From: Methanoculleus marisnigri JR1
GTDB taxonomy: Archaea > Halobacteriota > Methanomicrobia > Methanomicrobiales > Methanoculleaceae
Length of the DNA: 64,000 nt
Direction: 5' to 3'
NCBI RefSeq assembly: GCF_000015825.1
Contig: NC_009051.1
Span: 2,102,695 to 2,166,694 of the forward strand
Part shown: positions 1 through 8,080 of the stretch, piece by piece
Layout: every line of letters begins with the position of its first letter
How positions within the stretch are numbered: the stretch's first letter is position 1
The notes under the pieces: generated by a model
The model's input: the letters and a program-made list of their open reading frames with translations, nothing else
What the model was told of the DNA's origin: nothing
Database searches by the model: none
Program-made: the position numbers and the translations under genes

Positions 1-546
1 AAGTTCCCCTATCTGATTGCGAATCTGGATGCAGCGCGGATCCTGGGCGAAAACTTCGCGCTTACCGCCGGGATATTCCTCGGAGCCATGGGCTGCGCCT
101 CCTCGCTCGTGGGACTCGTTTACGGGAGAGTTGCCTGGAGGTTCCACCGGTATACCCTGCTCACCCTCTGCTTTGCCTGCTTCGGAACCGGTCTGTGCGG
201 CCTCGGGTTTGCCACGTCGCTTCCCGCCGTCGGGGTCTCCGTGATCCTCGTCGGTCTGGCCCAGGGCATCCTGATGCCGACGATCCTGAGCTGGATCGCC
301 GCGATCACGCCGAAACCGTTCATCGGCAGGGCAAGCGGCGGGTTCTCGGTGGCCATGAACCTCGGCCTGTTCGTCTCCACGCTTGCCATGGTGCCGGTCA
401 TCGCGGTTGTCGCGACCTACGGCAACCTCTTCCTGGCGTTCGGATCTGCGGCGTTTGCGCTCGCTCTGCCGTATCTTTTCTCGATGGTGAAACGGCAGTT
501 TGCCCCGCCGGGGGTTGCCGTCGACGTGAAGCCCGGGGCGGAGTGA
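1..546 (+). CDS. MFS transporter, C-terminal part (cut by window edge)
   Basis: The reading frame is open from base 1, so the start lies outside the window. The 181 visible residues form about five hydrophobic helices with short basic loops and a short polar tail, as in the C-terminal half of a major facilitator superfamily permease. The helix pair around GLAQGILMPTILSWIAAITP and the following GRASGGFSVAMNLG is typical of drug- or metabolite-efflux MFS proteins. Substrate cannot be read from this part. A run of seven T (550-556) directly after the stop is a plausible archaeal terminator. Confidence 0.75.
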   Translation, partial: KFPYLIANLDAARILGENFALTAGIFLGAMGCASSLVGLVYGRVAWRFHRYTLLTLCFACFGTGLCGLGFATSLPAVGVSVILVGLAQGILMPTILSWIAAITPKPFIGRASGGFSVAMNLGLFVSTLAMVPVIAVVATYGNLFLAFGSAAFALALPYLFSMVKRQFAPPGVAVDVKPGAE

Positions 547-644
547 AACCTTTTTTTGCGGGGTTCTGTAGTTCAGGTTGTGCTAAAAACCGGGTCCGGT
601 TGAGTACGAGAGCGTTGTCATCACCCTCCGCCGGGCGCACCTCT

Positions 645-679
645 GCGATCACGGGGAGGGCGTCCCGAACCCCCCCCTG
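645..679. repeat. short dispersed repeat, copy 1
   Basis: This 35-base stretch (GCGATCACGGGGA...GAACCC...CCTG) matches 2205-2240 with a few substitutions and one indel. Copy 1 is intergenic. Copy 2 lies where the 3' ends of the hydrolase and HEPN genes overlap. Origin unknown. Confidence 0.5.
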
Positions 680-738
680 TATCGCTGCCCAGCTCATCAT
701 ACCACCGGCGCATGGCGGGGCCGGACAGTTATGCAACC

Positions 739-750
739 TTTTTTTAATAG
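739..750 (+). promoter_or_regulatory. TATA-like box before the hydrolase gene
   Basis: A T-run followed by AATAG lies about 75-85 bases before the GTG at 824. Transcription would then begin near 775, downstream of the ATG at 731, which is one reason for choosing the GTG start. Confidence 0.4.
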
Positions 751-823
751 GCGACGTATCGAGAGTCCGCACGAACATCGCAACCATTATCTCCCCTGTT
801 ACGTGATCCTTTTACGATCCACC

Positions 824-2248
824 GTGAAACCCGGCAGAACCCTGATAACCACGATCACCCTTTTCATCGCAATCCTCTCCGTCGTCTTCGCGGGCTGCAG
901 CGCGACGGGCGAGCAGTCGCCAGTATCGCCTCCCGCCACGCCGGTTGCCGCACAGGCCTCCGACTGCCCGGCGCTCGTGTTTACGGATCGGGAGTTTGCG
1001 TTCGAACTCCAGCGGACACTCGGCGCCTCGTATTCGGGAGAGGCCGATATCGGCGAGTGCCTTGCCACTGCGTCCAGGATCAGGGAAGGGGACTTCGAGA
1101 GCTGGTATGGCGAGTGGAAAGCGACCGCAGACAACTTCAGGGCGGCGGGCGACGAGAGTCTCGCCGCCGGGCACAGGGTCACCGCAATGGAAGCGTACTA
1201 CCGGGCCGCGACGTATTACCGCACGGCCGAGTTCTTCCTGCACGGCAACGCCACCGACCCCCGCATCGTGGAGACGTGGGGGATGAGCCGGGAAATGTTC
1301 CGCAACGCGCTCGCGCTCGACGCCGTCCCCTACGAGATCGTCGCCATCCCGTACGAGAATACCACGCTGCCGGGCTACTTCTATGCGGTCGACGACTCCG
1401 GCGAACCCCGGCCGCTGCTCATCGTCCAGACCGGCTTCGACGGCTGCCAGGAGGAACTCCACCCGTACGCGATGGAGGGGATCCGGCGCGGATACAACGT
1501 CCTGACGTTCGAGGGGCCGGGCCAGGGCGAAGTGATACGGGTTCAGCAGATCCCGTTCCGCCACGACTGGGAGAAGGTGATCGGGCCCGTCGTGGACTAC
1601 GCGGTGAGCCGGCCCGACGTCGACGAAGGTCGGATTGCGCTCTGGGGGATCTCGCTCGGGGGCTACCTCGCTCCCCGCGGTGCCGCATACGAGCCCCGGA
1701 TCGCGGCGCTGGTCGCGGACGGGGGCACCTACGATGTCGGACAGACGCTCCTCGCGAACCTGGAGGCCGGCGGGGCAGGGAACCTGACGGAAGACGAACT
1801 CCGGGAGTGGCTGCAGACGGATCCGGTCGAGTTCAACGACGCCATCCGCGACGTCATGGCCCACGATACCGGCACCCGATGGCTGAACGAGAACGGGATG
1901 TTCGTCTTTGATGTCGGGTCGCCGGCGGAGTTCTGGGCGAAGTGGATGGAATTTTCGCTCGCCGGGGTTGCCGAAGAGATACGCTGCCCCACGCTGGTCT
2001 GTGCCGGTGCGGCCGACCACTTCGACCCGGACGGGGTGCAGGCGAAGGCGCTCTACGACCACCTCACCTGCGAGCGGGAACTTATGGTCTTCTCCGACGA
2101 CTACGGTGCCGGGTCGCACTGCCAGCTCGGGGCGTTCGCGCAATCGTTCGGCGCCAAGTTCGACTGGCTCGACGATAGGATGGGGATGGCGGGGACTTCT
2201 CCCGGCGATCACGGGGAAGGCGTCTCGAACCCCTCTCCTGCAAGATAA
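824..2248 (+). CDS. lipoprotein alpha/beta hydrolase
   Basis: About 474 residues from the GTG at 824. An in-frame ATG at 731 is possible but adds an unlikely basic leader before the signal peptide. The N-terminus is a hydrophobic signal ending in a lipobox (VFAGC), so the enzyme is probably anchored outside the membrane. The catalytic domain has the nucleophile elbow GISLGG (Ser about residue 277), an acid in GAADHFD and a His in GSHCQLG, completing a Ser-Asp-His triad. The fold resembles the dienelactone/FrsA-like hydrolase group; substrate unknown. The last codons overlap the convergent HEPN gene and come from the short repeat at 2205-2240. Confidence 0.75.
   Translation: MKPGRTLITTITLFIAILSVVFAGCSATGEQSPVSPPATPVAAQASDCPALVFTDREFAFELQRTLGASYSGEADIGECLATASRIREGDFESWYGEWKATADNFRAAGDESLAAGHRVTAMEAYYRAATYYRTAEFFLHGNATDPRIVETWGMSREMFRNALALDAVPYEIVAIPYENTTLPGYFYAVDDSGEPRPLLIVQTGFDGCQEELHPYAMEGIRRGYNVLTFEGPGQGEVIRVQQIPFRHDWEKVIGPVVDYAVSRPDVDEGRIALWGISLGGYLAPRGAAYEPRIAALVADGGTYDVGQTLLANLEAGGAGNLTEDELREWLQTDPVEFNDAIRDVMAHDTGTRWLNENGMFVFDVGSPAEFWAKWMEFSLAGVAEEIRCPTLVCAGAADHFDPDGVQAKALYDHLTCERELMVFSDDYGAGSHCQLGAFAQSFGAKFDWLDDRMGMAGTSPGDHGEGVSNPSPAR
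2205..2240. repeat. short dispersed repeat, copy 2
   Basis: Near-copy of 645-679. It encodes the C-termini of both convergent genes here, so they may have grown into the element or been extended by its insertion. Confidence 0.5.
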
Positions 2249-2661
2249 CCGGAGACTATCTCGAAGATCTCCCCGGCATCGTGCACGGTTCCGTTTGCGG
2301 AGGCTTCACCGTACGTCAGACCATAGTCGGCGGCCTCCCGTGCGGTCTTCGCCCTCCGGAGGTCGGAGACAACTGCAGCAGGGAGCACACCTTTTTCGAC
2401 GAATAGCTCTTCGATGGCGGCTATAAGGCACTCGTGGCTTTTCTCGACGTAACCGGCGCTAAAGAGCAGCGATTTGCAGGTGTGGAACATAGAATAGTAT
2501 GCCTTGATGATCGTCCACTTGAAGTCCGAGTCACAGAAAGAGTTCTTCGCCGAATCGAGATCTCGTTTCGCTTCGACTAACTCCTTCTCGACCATCGCCC
2601 TGCTTGCGGGGCGTTTGACCACACCCCGGCGGTTCACGCAGTCCTGAAACCTGTATGACAT
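2209..2661 (-). CDS. HEPN-domain protein (partner of MNT nucleotidyltransferase)
   Basis: 150 residues. The central helical part carries the HEPN signature KAYYSMF with a following helix (CKSLLFSAGY) and a late DYG motif. No R-x4-6-H ribonuclease motif is visible, so this may be the non-catalytic HEPN type found beside minimal nucleotidyltransferases. It starts 3 bases after the stop of the upstream MNT gene and is surely co-transcribed with it. MNT/HEPN pairs are known as toxin-antitoxin modules in which the MNT partner modifies the HEPN partner. Applying that here is inference. Confidence 0.75.
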   Translation of the reverse strand: MSYRFQDCVNRRGVVKRPASRAMVEKELVEAKRDLDSAKNSFCDSDFKWTIIKAYYSMFHTCKSLLFSAGYVEKSHECLIAAIEELFVEKGVLPAAVVSDLRRAKTAREAADYGLTYGEASANGTVHDAGEIFEIVSGYLAGEGFETPSP

Positions 2662-2664
2662 TCT

Positions 2665-3282
2665 TCACCCGCTTAGAACAATCCCCTGTCGGATACTATC
2701 GAAGAATGGGGCATCCCCAGTCTTTAATCGATAGGTTTCGTCCGGGGTATGGACGACCGGGGAGAGTTCCCGCGAGAGAGCGGCCCGGTGCCGTTCCAGC
2801 ACCTCCCGGACGGGTTCTTTTTCGGCGGTCTCGATATAGAGGTCGATATCGCTCGCAGACGTGTCTTCCCCTCGTGCACAGCTGCCGTAGAGGATGACGC
2901 TCGTCGTCACCTCCTGCAGGTCGCGGACGAGGGGCTGCAGTTCCAGGAGTGTGAACCAGACCTTCGTCTGCCGGAGGAGGACGCTCTCCATCCTCGCCTG
3001 GTAAAAGGCAAGGTTTCCCACGTCTTCACGGGCGACCAGACCCATCGCCTCCAGGTCTTTGAGGTTTCTGCTGACGAGCGAGACGTCGCGCCCCACCATC
3101 CGCGAGAGATCCCGGACGTGAAACTGTTTCGTGTATTCCCTTCCGAGGACGACGAGGAGGATCAGCGACGACTTCCGGAGGAGCGAGCCGTAATCGTCCA
3201 GGAAGTCCCAGGGGTGGAGGTCCCCGGCCGGGGTGGGCTCCGGGGTCTTGTTGTGCGGGGGTTGCCGGGTGGGGTTATCCAT
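2665..3282 (-). CDS. winged-helix/MNT-type nucleotidyltransferase (antitoxin-like)
   Basis: About 205 residues from the ATG at 3282. The frame stays open to 3384, but that extension runs through the operator cluster. The N-terminal part reads as a winged helix (LSRMVGRDVSLVSRNLKDL). The C-terminal part is a minimal nucleotidyltransferase with GSCARG and SDIDLYIE, the G-S...D-x-D metal-binding pattern. Fusing a DNA-binding domain to the MNT domain suggests the protein represses its own operon through the repeated TGTTGA boxes just upstream. It forms a two-gene unit with the HEPN gene. Confidence 0.75.
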   Translation of the reverse strand: MDNPTRQPPHNKTPEPTPAGDLHPWDFLDDYGSLLRKSSLILLVVLGREYTKQFHVRDLSRMVGRDVSLVSRNLKDLEAMGLVAREDVGNLAFYQARMESVLLRQTKVWFTLLELQPLVRDLQEVTTSVILYGSCARGEDTSASDIDLYIETAEKEPVREVLERHRAALSRELSPVVHTPDETYRLKTGDAPFFDSIRQGIVLSG

Positions 3283-3283
3283 T

Positions 3284-3343
3284 TGTTGAGTTAAATTCAA
3301 CACATGTTGATCCCTTGTCATCATTTGTTGAGTATATGTCAAC
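3284..3343 (-). promoter_or_regulatory. operator cluster of TGTTGA palindromes
   Basis: Three inverted repeats with the same half-site: TGTTGA-N7-TCAACA (3284-3302), TCAACA-N2-TGTTGA (3297-3310) and TGTTGA-N7-TCAAC (3326-3343). They fill the space between a TATA-like element on the minus strand (about 3349-3357) and the MNT start codon, where a bound repressor would block transcription. Confidence 0.65.
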
Positions 3344-3424
3344 TGAGATACATAAAGGCATCTGTGGGGAATTGTCATCTGCACAGGCGTACCCGAGCAA
3401 CCTCTCTATCCCCTCATCTACAAC

Positions 3425-3453
3425 ATCTATCAATTTGTTACATTTTGATAGAT
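3425..3453 (+). promoter_or_regulatory. 29-bp palindromic operator of fic
   Basis: Perfect inverted repeat ATCTATCA-N13-TGATAGAT, about 40 bases before the fic ATG. Arms and spacing recur exactly at 6458-6486 while the spacer differs, which marks the arms as functional. The Fic winged-helix tail is the likely ligand (inference). Confidence 0.7.
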
Positions 3454-3492
3454 AATGATAATAAGGATCGAAGCAATAGATGAAATTAAACC

Positions 3493-4773
3493 ATGAAACC
3501 CCCTCGCACTCCCGAATACTCTCCGGCAGATGTAAAGAAGGCCTGGGAGCATGCGGATACCAGAGATGTGATCGACGCGGTCTTCAACTACAACAAACGG
3601 TACCTGCACTGGGAGGAACTCAAATGGCGCGATCTCCCGGTAGACCCCCTTTACGTCTGGATACTGATGAAGGCCTTCAGAGAGAGGGATATGAAATATG
3701 TCTCGTTCGACGATCTTCGGCTGAAATATAACCTTCTTGATGATTTTCTCGAAAACCTTCATTTTCTCGACAGATCGGCAGCGGAGATCATCTCATCGGG
3801 CCTCGATTCGCGGCCCCAGGATCGGAACCGGTTCATCACCAACTCCCTGATGGAAGAGGCGATTGCATCGAGCCAGATTGAAGGAGCCGCAGTCACGAGG
3901 ACGATTGCAAAAAAGATGCTCCGTGAACAGAGGAAGCCCGCCACGAAAGACGAGAGGATGATCCTGAATAACTACATCACGATGAAGAGGATCACGCAGG
4001 TAAAAGACGAAGATCTGACCCCGGAGTTGATCTTAGAGATCCACAAGACCATCACCCGGGATACGCTCGAAGATCCGAACGACGAAGGGAGATTCAGGGA
4101 CAACAACGAGATCAGGGTCTTTGATATGCGGGGCAATGTCCTGCACACGCCTCCCGATTTCGCGTTGATCGAAGGACTCATCGAGGAACTCTGCGCCTTT
4201 GCAAACAACGACGACGGGCAGTTCATCCATCCGGTGATCAAAGGCATCATCCTGCACTTCCTGATAGGATACATACATCCGTTCAATGACGGAAATGGTC
4301 GGACTGCACGGAGTATCTTTTACTGGTATATGCTGCGGAAGGACTACTGGCTGTTCGAATATATGGCGGTATCGAGAGCGATAAAAGACGCGGAGGGGCA
4401 GTACAAACTCGCATACCTCTACACCGAGAGCGACGAAAACGACCTCACGTATTTCATCCGCTACAATCTCGCGGCAGTAAAGACCGCGGTCGACAATATC
4501 CGGAAGTACATCGAGAAGAAGCAGGGAGAGAGCAAACAGACGTTGACCATTCTTCAAAAGAACGAGGGGCTGAGCCTTCGCCAGGCAGAGATCATCAAAT
4601 CCCTTATCAAACATCCGGATAAGCCGATCACGATCAAGGAGATCGTCGAGACATACCGTGTGGCCTATGGAACGGCAAGAAGCGATCTCTTCCGACTCGA
4701 AGAGCTGGGATACCTGGCGAAGCGGAAGTCGGGCAAGGAGTATATCTTCATATTCAGGGGTTTGAAGGAGTGA
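3493..4773 (+). CDS. Fic-family AMPylase with winged-helix tail
   Basis: 426 residues. The Fic core carries HPFNDGNGRTAR (about residues 262-273), the full catalytic motif with His, acidic metal ligand and anion-hole residues. An inhibitory-helix motif (ASSQIEG, about residues 116-122) is present in the N-terminal part, as in class II Fic proteins that restrain their own activity. The last 80 residues form a winged-helix domain. Fic proteins transfer AMP from ATP to hydroxyl side chains; the target is not evident. The gene follows the palindrome at 3425-3453, consistent with autoregulation. Its C-terminal coding part is duplicated in damaged form at 6519-6737. Confidence 0.85.
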   Translation: MKPPRTPEYSPADVKKAWEHADTRDVIDAVFNYNKRYLHWEELKWRDLPVDPLYVWILMKAFRERDMKYVSFDDLRLKYNLLDDFLENLHFLDRSAAEIISSGLDSRPQDRNRFITNSLMEEAIASSQIEGAAVTRTIAKKMLREQRKPATKDERMILNNYITMKRITQVKDEDLTPELILEIHKTITRDTLEDPNDEGRFRDNNEIRVFDMRGNVLHTPPDFALIEGLIEELCAFANNDDGQFIHPVIKGIILHFLIGYIHPFNDGNGRTARSIFYWYMLRKDYWLFEYMAVSRAIKDAEGQYKLAYLYTESDENDLTYFIRYNLAAVKTAVDNIRKYIEKKQGESKQTLTILQKNEGLSLRQAEIIKSLIKHPDKPITIKEIVETYRVAYGTARSDLFRLEELGYLAKRKSGKEYIFIFRGLKE

Positions 4774-4801
4774 ACTCCTGATGTCGTTCAGGTACCTATT
4801 A

Positions 4802-4954
4802 TTATTGAAGTTGCTCTTTCTCGGCCAGCCGGATTGCAACCTGCAACATCTCACGCCCGCGTTGCGGCAGCTCCTCATGGCCTTCCATATACCGGTGAAA
4901 ACGCAGCGCATCTTCTCCAGTCAGTTCCAGCCCGGTTTCCAGTGGCTTCGCCAT
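4802..4954 (-). CDS. small 50-residue protein, function unknown
   Basis: Starts MAKPLETGLELTGEDALRFH and ends in a charged helix (LQVAIRLAEKEQLQ). A T-A-rich TATA-like stretch (about 4979-4990) lies 25-36 bases before the ATG, so the transcript would be leaderless. The size and the LTGEDALRFHRYME pattern recall small antitoxin-like archaeal proteins, but no toxin partner is adjacent. It converges with fic (28 bases between stops). The frame continues upstream without a good start, so the ATG at 4954 was chosen. Confidence 0.55.
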   Translation of the reverse strand: MAKPLETGLELTGEDALRFHRYMEGHEELPQRGREMLQVAIRLAEKEQLQ

Positions 4955-5142
4955 GGTTTCACAATCGTCGTTCGGTGAGATATTATTATCGGAATCAGTA
5001 GTCCGGATCCTTTGGCATTCCCTCTCATTAGGGCCGATTTGGGGAGTTGCCCATATCATTCCCAATATCTGGATTCTTTGGGATGAGTTTGGGAAGCCGG
5101 CGGGTGTGAGAACACGGTCCGGGTGGACGGGGATCCAGACAA

Positions 5143-5190
5143 TGACAGCAATGACAGCAGTTTTCAGCAGAGTGACAGCAACTGCTGTCA
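5143..5190. promoter_or_regulatory. TGACAGCA repeat and palindrome
   Basis: Two direct TGACAGCA copies 9 bases apart (5143-5150, 5152-5159), then a perfect palindrome TGACAGCAACTGCTGTCA (5173-5190). They lie between divergent genes, upstream of the DUF2115 gene. No known regulator is recognised. Confidence 0.55.
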
Positions 5191-5285
5191 ACGCCCGCCA
5201 GATTAATGGAAGATTATCAGTATACTCATACTGGAAGGAGTTCGATCCAATCACGGCAGAGGACGAAGCAGGTGCAATCCATCAA

Positions 5286-5840
5286 ATGGCCCGGCGGATG
5301 GCGGCCGCGGTAACAAAGGGAGATCTCGGATTGCTCCTCGCCGAAGAAGTCAGTCGTTACTCGCTCATGGATCTTCAGATCATCGGGGGGCGGCTGCACG
5401 CGGAGATTATCCGGCTGCCCGAACCCTACCGGAAACAGGTGCACCCCTTCATCACCGAGCAGTTATTCGGCGCTCACCACCAGCTTCTCGCCATGCACCG
5501 GTCGGGCCGGTTCCGGTCCATGACCGAACCGATCACTGATCGTGCAACGTTCGTTGAGTTCTGCAATATGATTCCCGATGGATGCTTCCGGCGGGATGAA
5601 TCTCCGGAACGGATCCCGTTTCGGAATACACCCCGACATCGGGCCTTTTATTACCTGGTCTCGGCATTTACGATCTTCGTGCTCGACCGCCCGGGTCACC
5701 CGGTGGGAATGCCGTTCCCGGGAGGGTTCCGGGTCGAAGAGCACAATGGGTCTTTTTATTGTCTCATCCGTGACCGCGAAAAGGATGTCCCGTTCTCGAT
5801 CTGCAACTTCTGCCCCGCACTGCAGACCGAGGACGGGTGA
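5286..5840 (+). CDS. DUF2115 (UPF0305) family protein
   Basis: 184 residues from the ATG at 5286. The frame is open back to 4953, but that part runs through the repeat cluster at 5143-5190 and does not look coding. The C-terminal half has the cysteine pattern of this methanogen-restricted family: CNMIPDGC, then FYCLIRD and SICNFCPA, probably a metal site. The start is uncertain by up to about 25 codons. Function of the family is unknown. The gene stands alone between remnants of toxin-like genes, so it may be a native gene caught inside the island. Confidence 0.7.
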   Translation: MARRMAAAVTKGDLGLLLAEEVSRYSLMDLQIIGGRLHAEIIRLPEPYRKQVHPFITEQLFGAHHQLLAMHRSGRFRSMTEPITDRATFVEFCNMIPDGCFRRDESPERIPFRNTPRHRAFYYLVSAFTIFVLDRPGHPVGMPFPGGFRVEEHNGSFYCLIRDREKDVPFSICNFCPALQTEDG

Positions 5841-5937
5841 TCCCGGATCTCCTGTCCGGATGCAATCACCGCGTCTCCGGCTCCGGGGCCGGGGAGATCT
5901 CCCTAAAAAAGAATGACTTCTACTAAAATGAGTATTT

Positions 5938-5997
5938 TCACAGATCGTTGTCGATCGCTTCCAGGATATCGAGGAACCGTTCGTTCCCGTCCCTCAT
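5938..5997 (-). pseudogene. remnant of a HepT-like (DUF86) HEPN gene
   Basis: A 19-codon frame, MRDGNERFLDILEAIDNDL then stop, matches the way DUF86/HepT proteins begin. Its ATG overlaps the stop of the upstream nucleotidyltransferase remnant (ATGA), the usual arrangement of such pairs. The rest of the HEPN domain is missing. A T-run on this strand at about 5906-5911 could still end the transcript. Confidence 0.5.
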
Positions 5998-6281
5998 AAC
6001 GGCACTGCCTCGTTGAATATCCGCTTTTTGTAGCGCTCCTTGAGTGCCGTCTCCGTCACCACGTCCACCCGGCACTCAAGGTCTTCCTCCAGGTCCTGGA
6101 TGAGCGCGATGTGGTCAAGGAGGCTCCTGCCCGGCTCCAGTTCCACCAGGAGGTCGAGGTCGCTCTCCGGCCCGGTCTCTCCCCGGGCGACCGAGCCGAA
6201 GACCCGCAGGTTTGTTGCCCCGTGCCGCCCGGCTATCGCGAGAATCCTGGACCGCTTTTTCCGGATCTGATCCAGCGTGAC
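5994..6281 (-). pseudogene. MntA-type nucleotidyltransferase without a start codon
   Basis: An uninterrupted 95-codon frame reads VTLDQIRKKRSRILAIAGRH, then the MNT motif FGSVARGETGPESDLDLLVE and a normal C-terminus ending NEAVPL. Where relatives start with ATG-ACG-CTG, this copy has GTC-ACG-CTG. An in-frame TGA lies 15 bases further up, and no ATG, GTG or TTG lies between. It may be untranslated or use a rare start. With the truncated HepT frame it forms a decayed MNT/HEPN module, distinct from the intact pair at 2209-3282. Confidence 0.6.
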
Positions 6282-6457
6282 GAGAATAGGTGTTCAATGC
6301 ATTCTATCGGGAGCAGGGGATATGAATTTGCCTCACCGTGGTGTATTGTAGAAAAGAACCGGCTGCCGGAATCCGGATGGTTATGTGTTGTCAACAGCGC
6401 CGGCCTGGATGCACGCGTCGACCACCTTGACAATCTTTCAGACACCTCGTTTGCAAT

Positions 6458-6486
6458 ATCTATCAGAATGTATCAAACTGATAGAT
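6458..6486 (+). promoter_or_regulatory. second copy of the fic palindrome
   Basis: ATCTATCA-N13-TGATAGAT with the same arms and spacing as 3425-3453. It is followed by a leader similar to that of fic (ATCGAAGCAAT...GAAATT) and then the fic 3' fragment. Confidence 0.7.
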
Positions 6487-6518
6487 GGCGGTAATAACAA
6501 TCGAAGCAATTTCTGAAA

Positions 6519-6737
6519 TTCCAGAAGTACATCGAGAAGAAGCAGCGAGGACAAGCGGGCGCTAATCATACTTCAGAAGAACGAAGGGCTGAGCCTTCGC
6601 CAGGCAGAGATCATCAAGTTCCTCATCAAACACCCGGATAAGCCGATCACGATCAAGGAGATCGTCGAGACATACCGTGTGGCCTATGGAACGGCGAGAA
6701 GCGATCTCTTCCGCCTCGAAGAATGGGAATACTTGGC
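6519..6737 (+). pseudogene. fic 3' fragment (internal deletion plus frameshift)
   Basis: These bases match 4503-4717, the C-terminal winged-helix part of fic, at high identity. The preceding leader and operator match those of fic, while everything from the start codon through the catalytic core is absent. Small indels around 6540-6570 break the frame. It is best explained as a second fic gene that lost its body by internal deletion. The downstream end fades out near 6737. Confidence 0.75.
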
Positions 6738-6840
6738 TGCATTTTGCTCAAAAACTGAACTCTATCTCCATTTTTGCCTGCATTCATCCTAATGGTAACT
6801 CTTTATATGAGAATGCTTATAACCTACCTTTAGGCGTTAT

Positions 6841-7980
6841 ATGGGATTTATTGTAGAAGTTTTAAGAACACTTGAAGTAATGGGGTTTCTAATTGCAAAC
6901 GTCATAGCTTATCTGTTTTTCAATCAATTCCTTCCAGGGCTACCGTTGCTTCTCTTTCTAGGGGCCGGGGTTATATCGGTACTACTTTTAAAAACACATT
7001 GGGTCTTTTGGTTATATGAGAGATTAAAGCACGAAAAATCACCAATATTTCTTGAAAACCCTGCTACTGTCGATAAGATCTCAAATACAACCTCTAAAAC
7101 GATATCAAAGCTGCGGAACATTTCATTGATCAAGGGCGGTCCAATAGGGTTCAAAACAATGAGTTTTAATGTTCTTTACGAACTTTTTCCCGTTTTCCTG
7201 ATCTGGTTAGGAGTAATTGGGGCAGCGTATCTTATCAGCAACGTGCTCTTGGAAGTCTCTTATTCCCCAAGTCCACATTTTTTTGAGATTATTGCATCAT
7301 TTGGGATTATCTTAGGAGTTTTCCAGTATTATCTACAAAGGCAAGAAGGAAAGATTGCCGTCAGGATTAGTATATATGGTAAAGCGATTTCTGAGATTAT
7401 TCGCGAAGAAACGACGTTTGATAAGTTTTATGAAAGTCTTTCAGATATAAGGTTCGGCCTGGAAATCCAGAGATGGATTGATAAGAAAATTGACCCAAAA
7501 TTGCAATTAATCGAGGTTCTAAGGACATTATCAGAGAATAAAGCTGCGAAAGAAGTGGCCGTACACATGCTGAAACGAACCAGACCAAGTACACTCTTCA
7601 ATGTCCACCTAACATACTTGGACTCGGACAAAAAGTATGAAATGTTGGAAGCATCTGCTTCGGCTGAGCAGATGAAACTAAAGTTGATTTCGGCTTACGA
7701 TTCTTTCTTCAATTCTACAGAAAAAATTGACGAAATCATCTTGAAAATCAATAGTATGATAGATGTCCGTGAATTTGGAAATCTTTGCCTTAGCAATATC
7801 AATATGGTCCCGGAGGTCTTTGCCCAACTGATCAATAGTCAATTGCAAAGCTCTGTTGAGGATCTATTGATCGAAGGGGGCGAGGATATTGGTATTGAGA
7901 ATACTTTTTCATTCCGAAGGCAGAGAGAGTTGCTTGAGGGGCGGGTTACTAAACGGTTATTAGATGATATCTTTAATTGA
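6841..7980 (+). CDS. AT-rich membrane protein, function unknown
   Basis: 379 residues. Two hydrophobic helices lie near the N-terminus (about 12-32 and 35-52) and two more near 118-140 and 147-165. A soluble, mainly helical C-terminal region of about 210 residues follows. No catalytic motif is recognised. Base composition is far more AT-rich than the neighbouring chromosome, pointing to transfer. A TATA-like element (TTTATATG, about 6801-6808) lies 33-40 bases before the ATG. It is the first of three AT-rich orphan genes before tRNA-Leu. Confidence 0.65.
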   Translation: MGFIVEVLRTLEVMGFLIANVIAYLFFNQFLPGLPLLLFLGAGVISVLLLKTHWVFWLYERLKHEKSPIFLENPATVDKISNTTSKTISKLRNISLIKGGPIGFKTMSFNVLYELFPVFLIWLGVIGAAYLISNVLLEVSYSPSPHFFEIIASFGIILGVFQYYLQRQEGKIAVRISIYGKAISEIIREETTFDKFYESLSDIRFGLEIQRWIDKKIDPKLQLIEVLRTLSENKAAKEVAVHMLKRTRPSTLFNVHLTYLDSDKKYEMLEASASAEQMKLKLISAYDSFFNSTEKIDEIILKINSMIDVREFGNLCLSNINMVPEVFAQLINSQLQSSVEDLLIEGGEDIGIENTFSFRRQRELLEGRVTKRLLDDIFN

Positions 7981-8080
7981 ACCGGAGAGGTATCCTCACA
8001 ACACTGCCTTCCGAAGATTCTCTCAAGAAGATCTAGATACTAGTGCCATCACGCCCTCAAATATTCGATCTCGTTTGATG

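Noticed and set aside
3283-3384. Upstream extension of the MNT nucleotidyltransferase to 3384
   Set aside because: The extra 34 codons run across three palindromes and the TATA region, so they are more likely regulatory than coding.
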